This document shows positions 36,141 through 47,560 of a stretch of DNA of 64,000 nt, piece after piece. The stretch's first letter is position 1. Every line of letters starts with the position of its first letter. Source of the DNA: Beta vulgaris subsp. vulgaris (Eukaryota; Streptophyta; Magnoliopsida; Caryophyllales; Amaranthaceae); assembly GCF_026745355.1 (NCBI RefSeq), contig NC_079206.1, positions 24,473,937 to 24,537,936 of the forward strand, in the 5' to 3' direction. The notes under the pieces were generated by a model that was not told where the DNA came from, did not search any database, and saw nothing but the letters and a program-made list of their open reading frames with translations. Position numbers and translations under genes: made by a program.

Positions 36141-36460
36141 CAGGATCATTCATAGGACATCCATACTTGTTGAGACGAGGTTGCCGTCTGGAACGACGTT
36201 GTCGGTAGCACTGGGTCCATCCTTTCTTCTAGCGTCAATTGTTTCCAGTATGAAACAGTGGACGTCAAGGGTTTGACGACCTTTGAAGGATGAACAAGGT
36301 TTAGCAACGTCGAGTATGTCGGTGGTGATTTGGTTGGGTTTTTGGTGTACCTGCACAATGAACAAGGATGATTCACAGTGGGGGGTTGGCGAGGGAACTC
36401 ACTCTGCTTCCTAAATAAGACAAGGTTCGATAAGGTATGTGCAGGTAAACTAGGTAGGTG

Positions 36461-36920
36461 AACAATAATTACGTAACTTGGAATCAATGCAGGTGGGCTA
36501 TTTATGGTAAATGTATAGTAGGTCGATTCCCACTTTATGGGATTTTATGTATACACGTGTATGCCGTAATATCTCACCTTACACATAGGTATTACGTGCG
36601 TAAGCAATATATTGTGGTGATGTCTAATAAGACAAGACTAATCTGTTATAGGGCATGTTGCCGGACAGACAAGTATAAATTTTCCAGCCTCTTTAGGATA
36701 CAACGATGAGAGTGTCATTGGCTTGAATGGTTGACAGTCGGCATGTTAGGTGACCAGCGGCATGTATATGGTGACAGGCATGTTTATGGTTACCATCTTT
36801 TGAGGGATTATATCATCTCATACAATTACTCTCCTTAGTTATTCTAAGAGAGAAAACTATTGAAACTGTTGTTAGTACTTGATGACTGTTATTATAATCG
36901 TTAAGATAAATCTAGATTGG
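36461..36920. other. LTR-like noncoding sequence at Tat/Athila-2 junction
   Basis: It contains a TATA-like stretch and CTCTCCTTAGTTATTCTAAG, which resembles the R-U5 part of an LTR. The junction at about 36,920 with Athila-2 gag is abrupt. I could not find its partner or a clear target duplication. Confidence 0.35.
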
Positions 36921-37055
36921 TAATTATGAAGTGTCTCATTCTCATCTCGGGTGAAATTTGCTATTTCCTCCTATCTTCGGAGGTCTTCTCTTGAGAATAG
37001 AGTTCATCCACAAAAGTCGCGGTCACTTGTGCCCAAGTAGTCAAAGAGTCTTGCA
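36921..37055 (-). pseudogene. Athila-2 gag fragment (left of Cassandra)
   Basis: The minus strand reads LQDSLTTWAQVTATFVDELY and then DENETLHNY in broken frame, continuing the gag segment found right of Cassandra (42,739-43,078). The Cassandra target site GAATT lies between the two pieces. Confidence 0.65.
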
Positions 37056-37145
37056 GAATTTGTAACACCTCGATTCTTCCGACGTCGAGTATATCGTCAC
37101 TCATGCGCACCCAAAGAAACTTCCTAGGAGGTCACCCATCCCTGG

Positions 37146-39264
37146 TGTAACAGCCCGCTCTTCCGAGCTGCTAATAAAACACACTTGACAACCACATAAA
37201 CTAGAATCCAAATCTTAATTAATAAAATCGCAGCGGAAAAATATCCTTAAATACACAAATATCTCGACTAATATTCAAATATCATATACAACGAATATAA
37301 ACAACTATCTAGAATACAAACTCAATCTACAATCTAGGACGACATCATAAACTTGCTCCTCTTCAATTCCCGAGCTCTTGACACCAAACCTGCAAATTCA
37401 GGGAGAAAATACAAAACAAACAAAATTCCAAAATGAGTGGAAAACTCGTAACCTTTATTTCAACCCGTTATAAACATTTTATTTCTCAAATCGTTTTCAT
37501 CTCGTTACAACGCTGGCATAGCTCACTCTCTTAAACAAATCAGTGGCAAGTACGGGCTTTGGACAAAGGACAAACGCTGCCTCCAAGGTTCGTTATGAAG
37601 CTCAGCAATACTACCCCCAAGGTTCGTTATGGAGCGTAGCCGGCCGTATCAGGTTAAAAGAGTAACCATCCTCCACCCATACCTTGCCCACTTACTATTC
37701 TCAGTTCATAAACTAAGCCAGCAAAACATTTGCATATTCATATTTATCGAATAATATTTCCAGAATCAACTTACAACATCACATTCATAACTATGGCCAT
37801 AGTACGAACTTAAGTATTATAAAAACAAAACAGAGATCCACACACACATGGGCATGAGTAAATGATTTTACTGAACATAAAAGTTACCTCATACACGACC
37901 CATTCTGTAGCTCCGACATATAAAGACTTTGAGAATTTCACAACTCCATCAACTCTTGAATTCCATAATAATCCTCCAACATTGTCCTCAAAATAATAAC
38001 AATAATCAATTGCTTTCCAACCTCACTATATTTCGGATAAAGGAACTAATCCAAATAACTTTCAAACTAAAGACTCATTAGACTAAATCTTGTCTAATAT
38101 AATTCCTTCACTAATTGAAACATTCCAATAAAACCTAACTAACTAATTCCAACAATCAAACCTCATAACTATAATGAAAACAAAAAGAAACTGATCTGGC
38201 TCTTTTAAATCAAATTAGTAAAGGATAACATATATCAGTTTACTCCAACTTATAACTAAAGTCAAAGAAAATTGGAAAGAACATGGTATAAATTACACAG
38301 AAAGGCATGCACCAAATTAATAACAACAGCAACATCGTGGCGGCAGGATCACCAACACACGACCACCACAAAAGGTGGCAGCAACACCGATGAATGAACA
38401 GAGGAGAGAGAGAATGCACCAGTGGCAGCAACAACAATGAAAGGAGATAGAAACTCGAGCAGGGGACGCATACCACGCAACAAAACAACAAACAAACATC
38501 AACGCAGCAACGACAACAACAAGCCACAACAACTTGGGATTGAATTACGCATAAAAAGGTCTAAATTAAGAACAAAGAGGAAATTTACCTCTACTCTACA
38601 AGGAGCAGCGAGGTACAGGGGATAAAAGGGTTTTGAGGCTTCGGTGCGGCAGAGCAACGACGAGCAGCAGCAGCAACGACCAGGTGGCGCGATACACGGC
38701 AGCATCGAACACAAACAACAACAATAGCGACAAAATAGAGGAGGAGAGAGAAAACGGGAACATCAACAGCGCCGACAAGGGGGAAACTCCGGCGAAAAGC
38801 CAAGCGAACAAAGGAGAGAGAAAAATAGCACGCTGAAGGTTTGGAGTTTCGGGATTTCTTTCACAGGGATTGGGGTTTGGCGAGGAAAGAATGAGATCAT
38901 GGAAGGCAGTTGGGGTTTTTGGGGTTTATAAGACACGAGAGAGAGATAAGAATGTGGGATGGGTTTGCCAATTTTAACCGACAAAAAAGGGCTTTTGGGT
39001 TTATCTTCCAAACATAACCGACAACAACAAAGGATGGGAACCCAACTTCGATTTTCTAATTGCGAAACACCGCTCAACTAATTGCACAGGCCCAAAATAT
39101 AAAATAATAATAATTATAATCTCAGAAAATTAAATAAATAAATATATTACAAACACGATAATATAATTCACATTCGATATCTCAAATAAGAATTCTAAAA
39201 CATAATTAGCTTAATGAATATAATTAGCATTTAAGTAAACGTTCTTAAAAACAGGACTATTACA
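37146..39264 (-). repeat. 3' LTR of the non-autonomous chromovirus-like element
   Basis: 2,119 bp, highly similar to the LTR at 39,735-41,877. CAG/CAA/AAC-rich stretches near 38,320-38,830 create cysteine- or leucine-rich antisense ORFs that are not genes. Confidence 0.92.
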
Positions 39265-39734
39265 TACTACCACCCTTATTTAAAGTTTCGTCCTCGAAAC
39301 ATGAAAATAAAACCCAAATCTCAAACTCATAAGATATCAGGTATCAAACCTCAATTCTACCATCAGCTTTTGTATCTCCACTTCAACTCAATATCAGAAT
39401 CGAGGAGTAAAGAAAACAAAAGGGGCAAAATTTCAGCATAGGATTCCAGACTTCTCATTCATAGAGATCTCGTTTGAAATTCATTTACTTAATCAAATCA
39501 TAGAATTTTCTCAAAACACATATCATAGACAACACACAGAATTATATAAATGAAATCATATAGCACACGCAAAAGCACAACACTTATACACTCAAGCTTC
39601 AGCATTCCTAATTCTTGATCATCAATTCTCAACTACTAATTATCCCAAATCGATTTCAAACTATCCCAAAGATCTTTTACCCTCGCTACGTAGCCAACTA
39701 AGTATACGGACGCAAGGTTGCTCTGATACCATCT
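39265..39734 (-). other. Interior of the non-autonomous element
   Basis: 470 bp with a purine tract (element strand AAGGGTGGTAGTA) at its left end, PBS at 39,718-39,731, and only short noncoding sequence between. TTTCGAGGACGAAAC at 39,285-39,300 is the last trace of a parent pol region. Confidence 0.85.
39718..39731 (-). other. PBS of the non-autonomous element
   Basis: The minus strand reads TGGTATCAGAGCAA, complementary to initiator tRNA-Met, three bases after the LTR end. Confidence 0.88.
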
Positions 39735-41877
39735 TGTAACAGCCCGCTCTTCCGAGCTGCTAATAAAACACACTTGACAACCACATAAACTAGAATCCAA
39801 ATCTTAATTAATAAAATCGCAGCGGAAAAATATCCTTAAATACACAAATATCTCGACTAATATTCAAATATCATATACAACGAATATAAACAACTATCTA
39901 GAATACAAACTCAATCTATAATCTAGGACGACATCATAATCTTGCTCCCCTTCAATTCCCGAGCTCTTGACACCAAACCTGCAAATTCAGGGAGAAAATA
40001 CAAAACAAACAAAATTCCAAAATGAGTGGAAAACTCGTAACCTTTATTTCAGCCCGTTATAAACATTTTATTTCTCAAATCGTTTTCATCTCGTTACAAC
40101 GTTGGCATAGCTCACTCTCTTAAACAAATCAGTGGCAAGTACGGGCATTGGACAAAGGACAAACGCTGCCTCCAAGGTTCGTTATGAAGCTCAGCAATAC
40201 TACCCCCAAGGTTCGTTATGGAGCGTAGCCGGCCGTATCAGGTTAAAAGAGTAACCATCCTCCACCCATACCTTGCCCACTTACTATTTTCCGTTCATAA
40301 ACTAAGCCAGCAAAACATTTGCATATTCATATTTATCGAATAATATTTCCAGAATCAACTTACAACATCACATTCATAACTATGACCATAGTACGAACTT
40401 AAGTATTATAAAAACAAAACAGAGATCCACACACACATGGGCATGAGTAAATGATTTTACTGAACATAAAAGTTACCTCATACACGACCCATTCTGTAGC
40501 TCCGACATATAAAGACTTTGAGAATTTCACAACTCCATCAACTCTTGAATTCCATAACAATCCTCCAACATTGTCCTCAAAATAATAACAATAATCAATT
40601 GCTTTCCAACCTCACTATATTTCGGATAAAGGAACTAATCCAAATAACTTTCAAACTAAAGACTCATTAGACTAAATCTTGTCTAATATAATTCCTTCAC
40701 TAATTGAAACATTCCAATAAAACCTAACTAACTAACTAACTAACTAACTAATTCCAACAATCAAACCTCATAACTATAATGAAAACAAAAAGAAACTGAT
40801 TTGGCTCTTTTAAATCAAATTAGTAAAGGATAACATATATCAGTTTACTCCAACTATATCACTAAAACTAAAGAAAATTGGAAAGAACATGGTATAAATT
40901 ACACAGAAAGGTACGCACCAAATTAATAACAGCAGCAACACCGTCGCGGCAAAATCACCAACACACGACCACCACAAAAGGTGGCAGCAACACCGATGAA
41001 TGAACAGAGGAGAGAGAGAATGCACCAGTGGCAGCAACAACAATGAAAGGAGATAGAAACTCGAGCAGGGGACGCATACCACGCAACAAAACAACAACAA
41101 TAACATCAACGCAGCAACGACAACAACAAACCACAACAACTTGGGATTGAATTACGCATAAAAAGGTCTAAATTAAGAACAAAGAGGAAATTTACCTCTA
41201 CTCTACAAGGAGCAGCGAGATACATGGGATAAAAGGGTTTTGAGGCTTCGGTGCGGCAGAGCACCGACGAGTAGCAGCAGCAGCAGCAACCACCAGGTGG
41301 CACGATACACGGCAGCATCGAACACAAACAACAACAATAGCGACGAAATAGAGGAGGAGAGAGAAAACAGGAACATCAACAGCGCCGACAAGGGGGAAAC
41401 TCCGGCGAAAAGCCAAGCGAACAAAGGAGAGAGAAAAATAGCAGGCTGAAGGTTTGGAGTTTCGGGATTTCTTTCACAGGGATTGGGGTTTTGCGAGGAA
41501 AGAACGAGATCATGGAAGGGAGTTGGGGTTTTTTGGGTTTATAAGACACGAGAGAGAGAAAGAATGAGGGATGGGTTTGCCAATTTTAACCGACAAAAAA
41601 GGGCTTTTGGGTTTATCTTCCAAACATAACCGACAACAACAAAGGATGGGAACCCAACTTCGATTTTCTAATTGCGAAACACCGCTCAACTAATTACACA
41701 AACCCAAAATATAAAATAATAATAATAATAATCTCATAAAATTAAATAAATAAATAAATTACAAACACGATAATATGATTCACATTCCATATCTCAAATA
41801 AGAATTTCCAAAACATAATTAGCTTAATGAATATAATTAGCATTTAAGTAAACGTTCTTAAAAACAGGACTATTACA
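39735..41877 (-). repeat. 5' LTR of the non-autonomous chromovirus-like element
   Basis: 2,143 bp. The difference in length from the other LTR includes an expanded CTAA/TAAC run at about 40,727-40,750 and triplet repeat changes near 41,270-41,290. Confidence 0.92.
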
Positions 41878-42009
41878 CCTGGACTACTCCTAGTCAAGCA
41901 CGCTTAATTGTGGAGTAATTAAGCAATTAAACATCATATAAGAAATATGCATCTTGTTAGAATGAGTAGCCTGCTAAATCCCTTTAAAGCAATCATGAGG
42001 GGTATTACA

Positions 42010-42451
42010 TACACCCCCAATTGAGAACAACAACGCCCTCGTTGCGACTGAGTACTCAACATATTCGGCATACGGCATTTGGGTCGCCTCTGAAGATTGA
42101 TCGTCGGAGACTCCAGATATTCGATTTGACGACCTCTAAGTCGTTCCTTATGACAATGCAGCCCCAAATACTTCCCCACTAGGCACCTGAGGACTCCTAA
42201 TATTCAGCCTTACGGCCTTTGGGTCGCCCCAACACGCGGTCGCATGGTTTTTCTGATACCATTTTTATCGCCTGAGCCTGAAGACTGATCGCCGGAGACT
42301 CCAGATATTCGGTCTGACGACCTCTGGGTCGCTCTTATGACAATGCATCCCCGAAATCCTCCCCCACTAGGCGTCTGAGGACTCCTAATATTCAGCCTTA
42401 CGGCCTTAAGGTCGCCTCAACACGCGGTTACAGGGTTTTTATGATACCATT
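42010..42451 (-). other. Cassandra internal domain with duplicated PBS segment
   Basis: Two direct copies of about 170 bp (42,091-42,261 and 42,280-42,449) each end in a TGGTATCA-type PBS on the minus strand. Only the second abuts the LTR. No ORF. Confidence 0.85.
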
Positions 42452-42733
42452 TGTAACACCCCAACCCTTCCGTAGTCGAGTATATCGTCACCAATGCGCA
42501 TCCAGGACCAACAACTGTCCAAAATAACCAACACAAGTTCTTCTGGCACATTTTGTCTCACTCATGCGCACCTCGAGAAACTTCCCTGGAGGCCACCCAT
42601 CCCTGGACTACTCCTAATCAAGCGCGCTTAACCAGTGGAATAAGTAAGGAATTAAGCTCCCTAAAAGAAAGATGCATCTTGTTAGAATGAGTGGCCTGGT
42701 AAATCTCTTTAAAGCAATCATGAGGGTATTATA
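42452..42733 (-). repeat. Cassandra 5' LTR with 5S rRNA-like promoter
   Basis: 282 bp. On the minus strand the 5S internal promoter parts occur in order: A box TTAAGCGCGCTTG (42,619-42,631), intermediate element GAGTAG (42,608-42,613), C box GGATGGGTGGCCTCCAGGGAAG (42,581-42,602). The known property of Cassandra is RNA polymerase III-type transcription from these boxes. The boxes here look close to consensus. Confidence 0.9.
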
Positions 42734-42738
42734 GAATT

Positions 42739-43078
42739 AATTGCAATCATTTCTTGGCCTTTCCCACAAGAGATAAGTGAAGGAGGTTGAGCCTTACAAA
42801 CTCTTGAATCACATTGTTTTGATTCGCCATGGCACATAACTCCGATAAATTAACCAAATGCTCAAGAGGGGACTCATAAGTCATACCCTCATAGGTTCTT
42901 ATTTGCTCATGTGAATCACAAGCAGAGAATTTTTGAAGTTGGTAGTGGTCGTGGGGTGGCGAATTCCACTTTTGAGTTTGAAGCCTCAGGATGTCCAAAG
43001 TCGCATAATGCTCTAGGAGGTTTATCTCCCATTCTGCACGACTAAAGTAAGGGTGTCGAGCTCGTCTTAAACGCGCCA
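42739..43078 (-). pseudogene. Athila-2 gag fragment (right of Cassandra)
   Basis: The minus strand reads FSRAEWEINLLEHYATLDIL, YESPLEHLVNLSELCAMANQ and LSLVGKAKK, matching the N-terminal to middle part of Athila gag. It runs up to the LTR at about 43,079 with almost no leader, so a deletion has occurred there. It continues at 36,921-37,055 beyond the Cassandra. Confidence 0.65.
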
Positions 43079-44688
43079 AATACAACCTAAACTACCCAAT
43101 ATAGGGTAAGTTAGGGTTGAATCCATAAGGAAGTAAGATTAGTCAAGGGTTAATTCACTAATTATAATGAGCTAAATTTATTTTTGGGGTTTTTCGAAAG
43201 TTTAGTAATACTTCTAAAGTCTAAGAGAACCAGGATATTAGCAAAGCAAATCAACAAAGCAAGTAAGGAGATAAAATAAGGGTAAAGGAACTAGGGGATT
43301 AGGGGATTCACCATTACTCAATCCAAGAATCCAATCATCAAAGCCAAGGAAAAACAAATTGGGGATGATAAGGGGAAAACCATGTACACATGAACTATAA
43401 TTACTCTCTCGAGCTAATTAGAGGAGATTGATTAGCCACTCATGACCTATTCTCATGGCATGAGCAACCAATCTAGCGAAATTAAGAACAACATGATTAA
43501 TCAATCTTCTCTAAACTTGAAAATACCTATTGTCCTAGATATCCTAGTTCAGCAACCAAACTTAGTCTATTCCAAGCTCCATCTCTCAAACCTTTACTAG
43601 AAATTTCAAATATGCAAGTAAAGTGGTGATCAAGCACCAAACAAATCAGATCAAGCAAGTTTAATCAACAAGTTTAACCCCACATGTTAACCCATTAACT
43701 TAGATTTAGGATCCAAAGAGTAAATGAATGCCACATCCCTTTCCCTAGTAGGAAACTCCTCACAAATCATTGGAAATAAAGCAAAGCAAAATTTGCATTA
43801 ACTTCGTCAAAAAGAGGAAATAATCAACTAATAAAACTATATATAAGCAAACAAAGTATGAACTAAACAAGATTAGAGGAAGAAAAAATGAATGAAACAA
43901 GAAATAGCAAACTATTAAGCTTGCATAAGTCAGAAAATGGAGTTCAAAAGTTTTGAACCTCAACTTTCTCTCTCCCAGGGTTCTAAAACTTGAGTTCTAA
44001 TAAAATTAAATCTCTCTCTAATTAGAATGTAAATTATCTTAACCTAAAATGAAAGGAGTTTCTCTTACATAGTCGTAAAATAAAACAAGCTTAATTGCAA
44101 GAAAGCCCCCGTATAAAAAATGCAAAGAAAAGAAAGAAGCTTAGGAAAATCGAGCGACCCTGGTTGGCGAGCTAACCCGAGCACTCGGGTGGGCCCTGAC
44201 CCAGACTGGTCACTTAAACGACCTGGGCGGGTTGTTTCATCGGAGAAAAATAAAGTTGGATCCAAGATTTAACCCTGGCAGGCCATGTCAACCCGAGCCC
44301 TTGGGTCAGCTGACCCGGGCGAGTCACTTGACCAACCCGGGCGAGTTACTTGACCGACCCGGGCGAGGTGTTCTATACTTCTATCAAGTAGAAATTACTT
44401 GTTTTCTTTCCTAACCCGATCCCTCGAGTCAGCCCTTGGTCTTCCTCTTCTCCTCTTTTGAACTTCCTTGAAGCCTCATTCCTAGTTTCTTGGCCCTTGG
44501 TTTGTGCAAATGCCCTCAAATCGCGCTCGTATGTCCTGAAATAAAACCAAACACCCAAAGAAAGATCTCAAAGGAGGAATATTGCACAATTTGAAGGAAA
44601 AAGAAGCAATTTAGCCTAAGCTAGCCAAAAAGATATCATAAAAACTATTAAAAACTAATCAAAAGCCAAGTATATAAACTAATCATCA
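43079..44688 (-). repeat. Athila-2 LTR
   Basis: About 1.6 kb, TGATGATTAG start on the minus strand at 44,688. Near its other end it has GGTTGAATCCATAAGG, a block shared in style with the Athila LTRs above (CGATCCACAGGGAAAA). The GC-rich cluster at 44,170-44,370 has repeated ACCCGGGCGAGT words. A possible TGGCGC of a PBS occurs at 43,073-43,078. The inner boundary is approximate. Confidence 0.6.
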
Positions 44689-44935
44689 GACATGAATGGT
44701 CAAGGCAAGGTTGGGTTAGCAAAGTGGTACGATTGGTTGTCGATTCACAATTATGAGATTTAGGAATTGGATTGAGTAGTTTTGTTGTATTCCCTTCATG
44801 GTTCGTTCTTCACATTGAAGATTGGCTTAAGAACCTTGTTGTGTGTTGTGCTTGAGGAGATTTATCTTACTTTTCCATATATAGGTCTTATCTTGGATTG
44901 CTTGAGGGTAAGCATTTATATATCTTAAGAGAGTT

Positions 44936-45718
44936 TGATAAGTCGATAATAGTTCATAATTTAGATGTATTATAAGTCTCATTCAGCTTCGTTTTAGGCA
45001 TTTAGGACTAATTCGACATTCCTTTGGTTCTTTATAGTTTTGTGTCACTTAAAGGGTTGTTTTCTTATGTTGGAGTTAGTTTCCATGTTAATAAAATATC
45101 TTCAACCTCTTGTGGATCATTGAAGTTTTTATGGACTTGAATATTGGTTGAAGGACTTGAACACAGACGTGTCATATCCAGCACGTCTATGTTTATTCAC
45201 TAGACTTCAGGATGGAGCTATTGGAATGACGTTTTAATGGCAACACGTCTATGTCATTTATGACACGTCCGTATCACTGTTTTCTCCTGAAAACAACAAG
45301 GTTCCTAATTGCATGATATCATGGGAATAGGTATGGTTGCTTGTTTAGAGTAGCCATAGGTACTCAAGAGAGGTATTTTGTATGTTAAGGGAGCTTTACT
45401 TCTTTTGGATCATTGATTTTGTTTATTGAGATGGGAATTATTCATGTATTGCTTGTGCTGGTGAGGATACTTAATTCTAGATGTCTTTATTAATTGAGTT
45501 CATCTCGTGTGATATTGTTAGTTGCAATAGTTTAGTATTAGTATTAACCTAGCATCATTTTTACCATTAATGTTTGTCACTTTTTTAGTTAGTTTGAGTC
45601 AAGAATAACTAGTGTTTGATACTTTTTGTCTATGTAGGATCAACCCTGAGTTCCCTACTACATAGCAGGAGGATTAGTTAGGTTATTTATTTTTGTTAGA
45701 TGCGCGACACACCTATCA
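44936..45718 (+). repeat. Third Athila-type LTR (plus strand)
   Basis: Starts TGATAAGTC after a purine-rich AAGAGAGTT, and ends CACACCTATCA. It contains GGATCAACCCTGAGTTCCC near 45,640, a block in the style of Athila LTRs. A cluster of ACGTCTATGT/ACACGTCCGTAT words lies at 45,165-45,285. No matching partner LTR is seen, so it is solo or truncated. Confidence 0.5.
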
Positions 45719-46129
45719 AAACGGCAGAAAAAATTCGAATCAAAACTAACCGCCTGGAAGAGTGATGAAGATTGAATGTCGATGGAAGTCGTTGGATTTT
45801 ACAGCGGTGGTGAATGAATTAAGGTGCAGTGCATGCTCGGTGATGAACGAATTCAAGAACGTAAACTTAGAAGAGGAGTACTTTGCAATGATAATTGAAA
45901 ATTATTATGTTTTTCTGGACATATATTTGTTTGGCAACTGATGCCAACTACAATTTGGGATCAACATAATTTTTTTTTACTGCTTAGGATTGTTACTCAA
46001 TTAATTTAACATGATTTTTGTTAATACATTGCTTCTAATGAAAATTAATAATAAAAAAATTATAATGTCATATTAAAATCTATACTCAATTTAAACAATT
46101 ATTTCTACTCTACAAAAAATTACCTATTC

Positions 46130-46290
46130 TAAAGTGTTAGTTTAAAATGTGCTACAAATATCAAAATGTTACTTAAAAGTGTTATATATCTTAAAGTGTT
46201 ATGAATTACATGAAAGTGTTACTCAATTGAAAAAGTGCTAGTTCAAAGTGTTACGTTTAAAAAAGGTGCTACACTAAGTGTTCGTTACAT
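46130..46290. repeat. Cluster of AAAGTGTTA words
   Basis: AAAGTGTTA, AAAATGTTA and AAAGTGCTA recur about nine times in 160 bp with irregular spacing, ahead of the satellite. Noncoding. Confidence 0.6.
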
Positions 46291-46307
46291 ATTAATATAA
46301 TCGTTTA

Positions 46308-47560
46308 GAAAAGGCCCAGTATCTCACCAAACCCCATTGTCCCTCCTTGTATTGAAAAGCTCAAACTAACCCACATCATATGCTTTCAAATTACGAAACA
46401 TGCTTTGGGCATCACCAAACCTATCCAATCACATTCCATTCCCATTACTCATCAAAGCAATCCTATGGGGATTGGACAATCATGCCACTAGGTCCATTAG
46501 GCCCAATACTTCATCAAACATCATGGACTTGAATTTTGGGACCCCATGGTCCTTCCTTGTACTAAAAAGCCCAATAACCTCAATTATATGCTTTGAGGTA
46601 ATTATCAAACATGTTCTGGGGGTTACCAAACCTACTAAGTGGAGGATGTTATCCCCATCACAATGTTTTATTGTTACTCATCAAAGCAATCCTATGAGGA
46701 TTGGACAATCATGCTACTGGGTCTATTAGGGCCAATACCTCATCAAACCCCCATTGACTTGAGTTTTAGGCCACCATTGTCCCTTTCTATATTAAAAAGC
46801 CCAAATTAACCACAAATCATATGATTTTAGGTAATTGTCAAACATGTTTTGGACATTACCAAACTTATCTAATCACAATCCATTTCCATCACACATCTAA
46901 GCAATCCTAAGTGGACTGGACAATCATATCATTGGGTCCATTAGGTCCAATACCTCAGCAAACCCCATTGATTTGAGTTTTGGGTCCCCCATTGTCTCTC
47001 CTTGTATTAAAAAACCCAAATTAATCCCAAATCATATGCTTTAAGGTAATTGTCAAACATGTTCTAGGGATTACCAAAGCTACTAAGTGGAGGATGTTCT
47101 CCCAATCACAATCTTTTATCATTACCCATTAAAGCAATCTTATGGGAATTGGACAATCGTGCTACTGGATCCATTAAGTTCGATACCTCACCAAATCCCA
47201 TTAACTTGAGTTTTGGCCCTCATTATCTCTCTTTGTACTAAAACTCACAAATTAACCACAAATCATATGATTTTAGATAATTATCAAACATGATTTGGGC
47301 ATTACCAAATCTATCCAATCACAAGCTATTCCCATTACTCAACAAAGTCATCATGTGGGGATTGGACAATCATGCCACTAGGTCTATTAGGCTCAATACC
47401 TCACCAAACCCCGGCCCCATTGACTTGGTTTTGGGCTCTCATTGTCTCTGCTTGTACTAAAAAGCCCAAATTAATTCAGATCATATGCTTTTAGGAATTA
47501 CCAAATTTGCTTTGGGTATTACCAAAATAATTTTGGATATTACCAAACCTATTGAGACTT
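46308..47560. repeat. Dimeric tandem repeat (satellite), about 445 bp period
   Basis: The word TTGGACAATCATGC or a variant recurs at about 46,471, 46,700, 46,915, 47,148 and 47,361, giving spacings of about 229, 215, 233 and 213 bp. Odd and even units differ: one type has CCTATCCAATCAC and the other ACCTACTAAGTGGAGGATGTT. The array is therefore about 2.8 copies of a dimer made of two related monomers. Small ORFs in it are not conserved. Confidence 0.85.

Larger units (their letters stand above)
31511..36460 (-). mobile_element. Tat/Retand-type Ty3/Gypsy element, degenerate, split by Athila
   Basis: Minus-strand remains in order: gag zinc-knuckle region (~34,990-34,860), protease (34,712-34,317), RT (about 33,880-33,425), RNase H to integrase (33,122-32,515) and integrase C terminus (32,178-31,930). 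The wording CVDFGDLNKACPKDCYPL in RT and VLVDGGSSAYILF in protease is Tat lineage. The coiled-coil remnant at 17,386-17,733 is probably its antisense ORF on the far side of the Athila insertion. Its LTRs are not clearly resolved. Confidence 0.75.
37146..41877 (-). mobile_element. Non-autonomous LTR retrotransposon with 2.1 kb LTRs and 470 bp interior
   Basis: LTRs at 37,146-39,264 and 39,735-41,877 both begin TGTAACAGCCCG and end GACTATTACA. The 5 bp CCTGG occurs on both sides (37,141-37,145 and 41,878-41,882). The interior has a minus-strand PBS TGGTATCAGAGCAA and, at the other end, TTTCGAGGACGAAAC with a purine tract, which is the end of chromovirus (Tekay/Del-like) pol regions. No gag or pol frame remains, so it must use proteins from an autonomous relative. 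Confidence 0.92.
37061..42733 (-). mobile_element. Cassandra TRIM retrotransposon with 5S-like LTRs, split by a nested insertion
   Basis: Left LTR 37,061-37,145 plus 41,883-42,009, internal part 42,010-42,451, right LTR 42,452-42,733. Both outer ends carry GAATT (37,056-37,060 and 42,734-42,738). On the minus strand each LTR contains a 5S rRNA-like internal promoter. The PBS TGGTATCAT follows the right LTR, and a GGGGGTGTA purine tract precedes the left one, so the element reads leftward. It has no protein-coding capacity, as is usual for Cassandra. Without the insert it is about 940 bp. Confidence 0.9.

Noticed and set aside
37121..37145. 5S rRNA gene fragment
   Set aside because: The match is limited to the internal promoter and lies within TG...CA LTRs with a GAATT target duplication, so it is a Cassandra LTR and not a 5S gene.
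38240..41424. Cysteine- and leucine-rich ORFs on the minus strand (several of 70-100 codons, in duplicate)
   Set aside because: They are antisense readings of CAG/CAA/AAC-rich stretches and occur in both LTRs of the non-autonomous element. No start context or domain supports them.
46400..46729. 109-codon ORF in the satellite
   Set aside because: It spans repeat units and is not kept in the other units.
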